Positions 56,407 through 64,000 of a DNA stretch of 64,000 nt are shown piece by piece. A program made the translations under genes and the position numbers. The stretch's first letter is position 1. Every line of letters begins with the position of its first letter. The stretch is from positions 2,046,001 through 2,110,000 of the forward strand of contig JANTQA010000047.1 in assembly GCA_027625915.1 (NCBI GenBank), in the 5' to 3' direction. This stretch comes from Anaeramoeba flamelloides (Eukaryota; Metamonada; Anaeramoebidae). A model generated the notes under the pieces. That model made no database searches and was not told where the DNA came from. It saw only the letters and a list, made by a program, of their open reading frames with translations.

Positions 56407-58837
56407 ATGGAGTCATTACTGTAAAAAATAATTTTCTGAAATTGAAAAATAATTTTTTTTTTGCTTTGTGTTTTTGTTTTGAAAATCTATTTGTTTTCAA
56501 ATCAAAACAAAGAAATTAAAAAGCCATACTGTAAATTAGGTAAATCCCCCAACAAAAAAAAAAAAAAAAGGGGGAAGGGGGGGTTAATTGTAGAAAAAAG
56601 AAAATAATAAGTTCCTGAAATTCTTTTAATTGGGAATTATTTTTTAAAATTGTTTCTAAAAAAAGATTTTATTGTTTAAATAATTAATTTTTATTGTTTT
56701 TTCCAAAAATATATAACTCATTTAACTCATTTTCAAATAAAATGATACCTTCCCTAAACCATCAATGTGATCTGTATTTGATTGTTGTTTGTAAAATAAT
56801 TTCTTATTGGTGATTTTCATTTTCATTATTCTTTTTTTCAGTTTTATTATTTAATTTGTCAATTTGGAAAGTTGGTAAATGAAATAAACAAGATAAGAAG
56901 AAACTAAATTTGTAAATAATCTTCCAGTATAAAAATGGGCAAATTTTAAGTTTGATTTCGAATGAACTATATATAGGAATTTAAAAAGATCATTATTGGA
57001 TTGATATGTCCCTACGACCCAAAAAACACTAAAAATGGAAAACTAATCAAATACCTTCCATTAAAAAAATTAAAAAAACAAAATGAAAAAATAAAAATAA
57101 ATTAAGTTTCAATTTAAATTTTACTTGAAAACATTTTTTGTCAAAATGGTTGAATTAAAAGTTGAAATTATGTATATTTTTATATACAATATCTTATTTT
57201 AACTCATTTACTAAACCAAATTCTAAATTATGGGAATTTTCTTTTAACAAAAGGCACTAATTTGGTCTCCAAATATTTTTTTTATTTTCAAATGGAAAAA
57301 TTAAAAAAAAAGTTATTTAAAAAGATAAACCCTCTGGAAAGGTGTTCTAATTTAATATATTAGCTTATTCTTTGATTTCGAAATTTTTTCAACCCCAATT
57401 TTTCAAAAAAAAAATAAAAAAGTACACAGAAATTTCAAAAAATATTTTCGATATTCAAAAGTTGAGAGTGTTTTTATTCTAAAAAAAATTATCACATTGG
57501 TTAATTGAATTAATTTATCAGGCTAGATTTGGAAAAATATTAATCAAAAAAAAAATAGTGCTTAATTTTATTAAGGACATATATGGAACAAAAGAAAAAA
57601 AAAAACAATTCTAAAAAAATACCAGGTGAATTGCTGTTTTCTATTGAAAATGGGGTTTTAAACAACAAAAACTTGACCTTTAAAGAGTTATTAATGAAAT
57701 TTAAAGATTTTTTCACAATCTTCATTGTTCAACTGTTTTAATTGATTTAATATTTTTTCTCCAACAATTTACAAAATATGATTTCTCATTTTAAATAAAA
57801 ATGATACATCAATTTTGAATATATTTAATTATAATTTTTTTTGTTTGTTTTAACGTGTTTTGAATATTCAGTTGAGTTTCTTTATGGTTTAAAGAGTTTA
57901 TTATAGTTTCAAATGGTGCTAAAATTGATTTGATTCAATTATGAATAATTCTTGAAATTTATGTACACTTTTATTTGAAAAAGAGTTTATCAATATCATA
58001 CATGTTAAGATTGGTGCATTTTTGGTAAAATTGATTTTATTGTAATTCTTAAATTATCACTTAGTCACTAAAAAATATACTGAAGGGTCATAACAATGAT
58101 AAAAGCACAATAAATAAAAAATAAATAAAAAAAAAAAAAAAGGATTATTTTAAATGAATAAGGTTTTTCAGAAAATTAAAATAAAATTTTTTTTTCTTTA
58201 TAAAAAAAAACAAACCATATTTAGTATATAACCAATATTGTCCGAAATTTCTTTTTAAATATTATTAACAATAATAAAGAAGATCTTGGGTTATTTTGGG
58301 TTAAGATCTATGAATTATAAAAGCTGTTTCGATTCAAAGAACTTGAATCTTTAGCCAATTTAAACACAAAAAAAATCACTTCACTCATGAATTAAATTTT
58401 ACCTAGCAACCCTTCTTTCCATACAATAAAAATTGAATTTAAGAATTGTTCAATTAAAAATAATAAAATAAAATAAAATAAAAACATAAAGCTACAAAAA
58501 AATATTAGAAAAAATCATCCAAAATTTACAAAATTAGAAAAAATGATTCTGATCCAAAAATTATGAAAATGTTTTTTTGATAAGAATACATGACAAACCC
58601 TCAAAAAAAACTTACATAAACATCATAAAGTGAGTCAAAAATTTTGAAACCTAGTTTATATTTCCATGGTGATGCTTTCTGATACTGAGATCTGGATTTA
58701 ATGACTTCTTAAAAAATTTTTTATGATTTTTTGTTAGTTTTTCTATTTTGAACATTTTCGTACCTTTTTAAATCTTTTGGAGGATGTTCTTTTTAAAGGG
58801 GGTTGTACATAACCTTTAAATGTGAAGTCAATTTTGG

Positions 58838-58865
58838 AGTGTGTGTGTGTGGGGGGGGGGGGGGG
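58838..58865. repeat. GT microsatellite joined to a 15-base G-run
   Basis: Six GT units run straight into 15 consecutive G, followed by TACTTG. This is highly unusual base composition for the window. Confidence 0.9.
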
Positions 58866-59189
58866 TACTTGTTTTAAAAAAATGGCCACACTTTTTTAAA
58901 CTAGAAAACTTTCAAAAGGTTTGTATTCTGAAAAATTTATAAGTAGAGTAGAGAAAAATACCCGTACAAGATTTTTAATTGGTAATATTCGGAAAATTGT
59001 TGTGTAATTTCATTTATTGAAAATCAAATTCTTTTTAATAAATAACCAATTTTTTTTTATGAACTCGTTAATAAACCTACCTAAAGTTCATTAAAGTAGG
59101 GTATCTACAGAATACTTATTTAATTGTTTGATAACTCTAAGTAGATCTACTTTTTTTGAAAAACAATCGAGTTTCACATCGAAAGTTTA

Positions 59190-59375
59190 CTACTGGTATT
59201 TGAATTATAAATGGGATTTTTTTTTACTTTATTTTTCAATTTCTCTTTTTTCAGAGAATACCGATCAAATGCTTCAAATTGTAAACAATTTCTTTGAGAA
59301 CTGTATTTATAAATAAAAAAAAATATGGAAAAGGAAGTGAAAATTCTTTCCCATTTATAATTCAAATACCAGTAG
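59190..59375. mobile_element. short palindromic MITE, family B, copy 3 (best preserved)
   Basis: TACTGGTATTTGAATTATAA with TGGGA is mirrored exactly at the right (TCCCATTTATAATTCAAATA then CCAGTA). The interior of about 130 bases is non-coding. The ends are flanked by TAC/GTA-like bases, so the target duplication could be TA or longer. Confidence 0.65.
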
Positions 59376-60128
59376 GTATTTGGAAAATGATAATTTTTAT
59401 ATTCTTGTTTTTTGATTGATTGAATGAAAAGAATTTTAAACAAGTGTAATTTAATTAATCATCATTCTAACGTGTGGTTGAGTTCTAATTTAAAAAGTTT
59501 GTTAAAAAAAAAAGATTTTAAATATTTGCAATTTTCAAAACAATTTTGCGAATATTACCAAATAAAAATCTTTCGAGGTATTATTTTCAGTAAGGTATTT
59601 TTTCACTACTGTACACAGTTTTTTAAAATAGAAAGTTGAAAAAAGTCCTCACATTTTGAAAATGGCTGTGCTCAAAATAAAAAAACACAATGCTTTGAGT
59701 TGAAAAAAAAGTTTTTTTCATGTTTATTAAAGAAAAAAAAATAGAAAACAAACATCAGGTAGAAACAAATTCAAAAAATATGGTGAATTTGAAAAGACAG
59801 AATACTTTAATAAATTAAAATTAAGAAAAGAATGTAATTTTTTTTGGTTGGTAAAGTTTTTCATTGCGAAGATCAAATAAAGGGAATTAATTTATTTGAT
59901 TTGGAACGAAAAGAAGCACAATCAAATTTTAAAATGCTAGAAGTGCGAGCTGGTTAGTAATAGAATGTTTTTTTTTGAAATTTGTCTCTATGTATCCACA
60001 AACCGATCCAAAGTGAAAAAATAAAAAATAAAGATAAAAAAAAAAAAAAATCAAAAACAGAAAAAGGAAACGTTAGATCCAAGTATAAACCAGAAAAAAA
60101 AAAAAAATCAAAGATCAAAAGAGACTTA

Positions 60129-60773
60129 CTAATTACATTCATCGAACAAGCTAAGCACACAACCTATACACTCAAAAGTCCCCTTCAGGCACGCCAGAAC
60201 TGGCTCTAAGCATTCCAGAACATTACCACAGAACTCCAAGCACTTACAAGCGCTAGAATCGCATTCTGTGCAACTGAAATCTCCCAAACAATTGCAATTA
60301 TCAAAATTGAGACACCAGCAATTGGTGCAGCCACCATCACAATTGCAGTCAAAGCAGAAACAGCACATTTTTGGTTCGAGGTCGTCCAAAGTGTTTCCAA
60401 TTCCTTCAATTGTGTCTCCACCCATTTCTCCAACATTTGTAAGAGTATTGCCTGCTCCTTTAATTGTATTGCTGCCGAATTCTCCAACGTCCGAAACCGC
60501 TTCATTTACCATAGTGCTGTCCTGGCCTAATTGATAACCTTCATATCCGAGGTCAAGACCGATCAATGTATTATCAATCATTCCACCTTCTCCTCCGCCT
60601 CCCCCCATTCCCCCCCCTTTGTTCGTTATAGTTTTACCAAAATTGTCGAATTCGAAATTATCATAATCTTTTTCAAATTTCAAAAAGAATTTTGTTTGGT
60701 GAGTAGAGGAAAAGGAGTAAAGTGAAAATTTGTTAAAAAAGTTAAAAAAAAAAAAAGGTATTTTACCTATCAT
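60129..60773 (-). CDS. small glycine- and cysteine-rich protein
   Basis: The open frame is 214 codons, but a 99-base segment (60766-60668) with a GTAAAA donor and AAAAAG acceptor is probably an intron. Removing it keeps the frame and replaces an implausible Phe-rich N-terminus by MIDYDNFEFDNFGKTI. The mature protein would be about 181 residues: a Gly stretch (GGGMGGGGGEGG), a repeat-like middle with three N/D-T-I/L-x-G-x-G-N-T units, and a C-terminal 78 residues with 20 Cys (MCCFCFDCNCDGGCTNCWC at its start). The frame ends at TAG, but GTAAGT overlaps that stop, so another intron and a short final exon downstream are possible. No family was recognised. Metal binding, disulfide cross-linking or palmitoylation-based membrane attachment would each fit. 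The antisense frames in this stretch are shadows. Confidence 0.6.
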   Translation of the reverse strand: MIGKIPFFFFNFFNKFSLYSFSSTHQTKFFLKFEKDYDNFEFDNFGKTITNKGGGMGGGGGEGGMIDNTLIGLDLGYEGYQLGQDSTMVNEAVSDVGEFGSNTIKGAGNTLTNVGEMGGDTIEGIGNTLDDLEPKMCCFCFDCNCDGGCTNCWCLNFDNCNCLGDFSCTECDSSACKCLEFCGNVLECLEPVLACLKGTFECIGCVLSLFDECN

Positions 60774-61484
60774 TGTCGATTGTTTTGCTTAAGTTTCTGA
60801 GAGAAAAAAAATTCTTGGAGAATCTGTTGTGGATAAAAAAATGTTTTTTTCTGAAACTTACTTTTGAGTTTTCAATTGCGAGAAAAAATACGCTTTATAC
60901 TTTATCAATTATTAGCCAGATAACCAATTATTGGGGGGTGTTAACTTTTAGTCTTGAAAGAATTCACGGTAATTATTCACACAGAAATCTTAAGAGTTTT
61001 TGCAAAATCTTTTTGATGAAACTTTTTAATTCAAACGATCATTACGGAATGAATTTATCCCTCTGAAGCTTCAACTGTCAGACAAATTGATCTTGGGGCG
61101 AGTAATGAGCCTAGCCAACAAAACGTCGTTGCTGTATAAAAAGTAATCATTGTAATCATCTCCGTTTCGAAATTTTCTTTTGATTCAAAATATAAGACCA
61201 AAAGTTCGTTCAGTTTCTTTTTTAGCAAATTCCAATTTGCTTATTGACATTTTATTAGTAAAAAAATTTTCACTCATTTCAAATTCTTTTTCGTAAAAAA
61301 AAAAATTACAAATTTGAATCCAGATCTTGGATATTTATTCTAACGAAAATGAACAGAAATGTTTGTCAATTTATTTTTCAAAGCAACAAAAGCAAAAATA
61401 TGTTCTTGGATTAAATTCTTACATTTTTTTCCTGAAATCTTTTATTGTTGTCAAGACATCTCAAAAAGTGAATTCTGGTTTCCA

Positions 61485-61712
61485 AGCTTACTATTTGTTG
61501 CAAAATAAACAGAACAAAATTATCACTCATCTTTCCCAAATTAGATTTTGAGATCATGGAACATTTCAGATTTATAAGACTTTAAAGAATCTTAAATTAT
61601 TCGATTCCCTTTTAGAAGTTGGGACTTTGGATAAATTTTTTTTAATTCTGGAAATGGAAGTTTTTTTTAAAAGCTGAACGAAAATTATGATCTTTTTATT
61701 TTAACAATTGAC
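61485..61712. mobile_element. single arm of the long-TIR family
   Basis: Follows the right arm of 25567-26383 in order: AATTATCACTCATCTTTCCC, ATTTATAAGACTTTAAAGAA, CTTAAATTATTCGATTCCC, TTGGGACTTTGGAT and TTTTTATTTTAACAATTGAC. A mirrored left arm was not found within about 1 kb upstream. Confidence 0.5.
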
Positions 61713-62028
61713 CTTAACCAGGATTTTCTTTTTGAAATAAATAAAGGCAGTTTTAAAACTTTTTGAAAGTTTCTTAATTAATGAAATGAAGCACCTGATT
61801 GTAAATATAATAAGGTGGCTGGAGTGGGGTAAGGAGACAATTACTTTTTCAGAAAAATTTTTACTCATTTTCTTTAAAATATCTACAAAAAAAAGTTCTT
61901 TACTTCTGACAAAATCAACAAAAAAATTCTTCACTTTTTGAAAAAGTTGAATATAAAAAAAAAAATTTTATTACTTTCTAAATTAGTTGAACTATTTGAG
62001 AATTTCACAAGAAAAAAATTTTTTGCTT

Positions 62029-62280
62029 TTACTGGTTTTCGAAATTTAAATGTGTTCGATTTTCATCTAATTTTTTGTTTTAAAAATTCTTGAGAATCTG
62101 TTTGGTTTAGGGTTGCGATTTCACACTAAAGTCTTCCAAAATATTGTAATCAACAATAAACAGTGATCCTTTATTCCAATCTAATTCTATATTTGTTGGA
62201 ATTTTATTCATAATAAAACAATCAAGAAAAGGAAAATGAAGTGAAAATGTGTTCCCTATTTATTTCAATACCAAAAGTAT
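62029..62280. mobile_element. short palindromic MITE, family B, copy 4
   Basis: The right arm GGAAAATGAAGTGAAAATG with TATTTATTTCAATACC is clear. The left arm ACTGGTTTTCGAAATTTAAA with GATTTTCATCT is diverged. Confidence 0.4.
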
Positions 62281-63847
62281 AATCTCTTAATTTTTGAAAA
62301 TAATTGGATAGCTGGAAGTGGCACTGTTTAGAGTTATAATTTTTCAAAACCAAATAATGAAATACAATAACAATTCTCCACAGCAAAGGCAAAAAATAAA
62401 TTAAAAAACTTGTGTTATGTTCAAAAAAGTGTACAAACCAAAGATTGTGCTTCAATAAAGAACAATGCTATTAATTTTCAAGGTTTTAAAAAAGAAAGGA
62501 CTGATTGAATATGCTTTGTTAATGATGGAAAAAACAAAATCTTTTTCTTTTCGATTTTTCCCCACTTTATTGAGGTAGTTGACCAACCTACCAACAATTT
62601 CAAGAACAAATAAGAACATTTCACTTTTTTTTTTCTTCTTTTTTGCTTTTTAAATAGACTTTCCAAAAGAGGTGGGTTGAAGATCTCTATCTTTCTATTT
62701 GATCAAAGAAATTGAAAATAAAGTGAAAACGTTTACCATTTTTAAGTCAATTGTAAATAAAGTAAAGGTTATGATAGCTAATGTATTTTCAACTTTAGCA
62801 TTACAAAATATAATTTCTGATCATAATATGGACTTTTTGCCGAAATAAACGAATCAAATCAAGAGTACCACAACAAAACATAAACTAGAAATAGGGTTCT
62901 TTAAATAAATTTTTAAAAAAGAATTAGGAAGATATTGAAAGATTAAAATGTAATTTTTTGACAAAAAAATGAACAGAATTTCATTTTTTGAATTTTGATA
63001 AAAAAATCCTTTAATCTCAGAAATTTTGAAAATATGGAGCAATTTTTTCAACAAAAACATTTAATATTTTTGAACCCTTTACATTAATTCAAGATCAAGA
63101 CTCAAAAGCCAATTCGAATTTGAAACAAGAATATGTGTAATTCCTATCTAGAATACCCAAGTCTGAAAAAAAAACAGGATATAAATTTTGGTTGAGATCT
63201 CTGTGAAATTAATGTGTATAAATTTTCTGTTCATTTTTATTTTCATTCTTCAAATAAAAATCTCAAATTACAAACACTAATGTGAAAACTTTATTTTTAA
63301 AAGAAATGTCAGGAAAAGGAAGTCATAATTTGATCATAATATTACAATTATTTGAAATATAAATCGGAAAAAATTTCAAGTGATTATCCATTTTTCAATT
63401 CTTTATATATTCCTTTTATTTCTAATTCCAATCCTCCCAATAAAGACCAAAATATACCAAAAAATCCACCAAGTTAAAAAATAGAAAGAAAAAATCCACA
63501 ATCTGTTTCTTTGTTTCCGGTTCCAAAAGAAAAAAGTTGATGTAGTAAAAAATTTTATCTATTTATTATTCAAACAAGAACGTAAATACCAGAAAAATTT
63601 TGGAGTGAGTTGAAGATGGCAAAAATGGGTTAATTTATAGAATTATCATTATCATTTAAAATTAGTAAATGATAAAAAATAAATCTCAAAACCTATTTTG
63701 AAGAATAAAATTAAATAATTTAAGGTGAACAACCTATGAAGAATTAAAAAAATATATATTTTTTAATTTAGGTGTTGTTAGATTGTTCTTTCGGTGAAAA
63801 TTTGATTGATCTCAAAACTTTATTTTCTTTTTAGTATGGAATTTCAA

Positions 63848-63873
63848 ATATATATATATATATATATATATAT
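63848..63873. repeat. TA microsatellite
   Basis: About 13 TA units near the right edge of the window. Confidence 0.9.
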
Positions 63874-64000
63874 TAGTTTTTTTGGAAACTCCAATTGAAG
63901 GGTGTAAGGCTAATATATAGATTGGAAGATCTTGAATATTTTCAATTTTTTTGTTTTTTGGGATCTCAATTTAAATATTTATTCCCCGTTTACCTAATTA

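Larger units (their letters stand above)
54781..60128. other. gene-free region with palindromes
   Basis: No supported gene lies on either strand. The left edge should hold the promoter of the NT-C2/DIL gene. Two palindromes, a GT/G tract and a family B MITE are listed separately. Other open frames are low-complexity. Confidence 0.5.
60774..64000. other. gene-free right end of the window
   Basis: No gene was recognised. It contains one arm of the long-TIR family, a family B element and a TA tract, listed separately. Single arm-like fragments of family B may also exist near 62700-62760 and 63550-63600 but are too diverged to call. Confidence 0.5.

Noticed and set aside
60206-60534. Overlapping frames on both strands in the Cys-rich gene
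   Set aside because: Shadows. The Cys-rich frame has the better start, splice signals and internal repeat pattern.
1-64000. CRISPR arrays, bacterial operons, rRNA genes
   Set aside because: No regularly spaced identical repeats, no ribosome-binding-site pattern and no rRNA landmarks were seen. Introns and repeats point to a eukaryote.
1-64000. LTR retroelements or capsid-bearing elements
   Set aside because: No long terminal direct repeats, integrase or capsid-like motifs were recognised. The only retroelement remains are LINE 3' ends.

Overview
This window looks like nuclear DNA from an anaerobic or microaerophilic, extremely AT-rich protist with spliceosomal introns. That is an inference. 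The supporting evidence is: introns with GTATGT/GTAAGT-type donors and AG acceptors; an importin-beta-type karyopherin; a THH1/TOM1-like seven-helix membrane protein; a tRNA-like gene followed by a T-run; and a large redox flavoprotein of the kind known from anaerobic bacteria and anaerobic protists, here carrying an R-x-F-S type N-terminal extension that could direct it to a hydrogenosome or mitochondrion-related organelle. Anaeramoeba-like amoebae would fit, but the sequence alone does not prove the taxon.

Layout. 1-8.6 kb is gene-poor, with an arginine-type tRNA-like gene, dispersed repeats and two short Tc1/mariner-like MITEs. 8.6-16.2 kb (minus strand) holds a two-exon karyopherin gene. 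Its roughly 4.7 kb intron contains two LINE 3' fragments, one of them nested inside a long palindromic element. 16.2-23.1 kb is gene-free, with a small TA-flanked transposon remnant and a direct repeat. 23.1-24.2 kb (minus) is an intronless adenosine kinase. 24.2-35.7 kb is a repeat-rich gene desert with a long-TIR element, MITEs and a 5'-truncated LINE with target-site duplications. 35.7-39.1 kb (plus) is the intronless three-module flavoprotein. 42.8-48.4 kb (minus) is a three-exon THH1/TOM1-like gene with another roughly 4.6 kb intron. 50.0-54.8 kb (minus) is a 1603-residue NT-C2 / coiled-coil / DIL protein. 55-60 kb has palindromes. 60.1-60.8 kb (minus) is a small cysteine-rich protein gene. 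The rest is repeats.

The genes do not form an operon or an obvious pathway. The structural themes are: compact housekeeping genes (adenosine kinase and the flavoprotein) whose coding GC is far above the surrounding DNA; two genes with very long, transposon-filled introns; and at least six families of short inverted-repeat elements scattered through introns and intergenic DNA.

The item I rank highest is the 1115-residue fusion. It combines a GlpA-like flavoprotein with a CxC/C-x4-C iron-sulfur module, a second pyridine-nucleotide flavoprotein and a DUF1667-type cysteine module in one probably organelle-targeted chain. Nested transposon insertions with readable target-site duplications, and a tRNA-like gene with an aberrant anticodon arm, come next.
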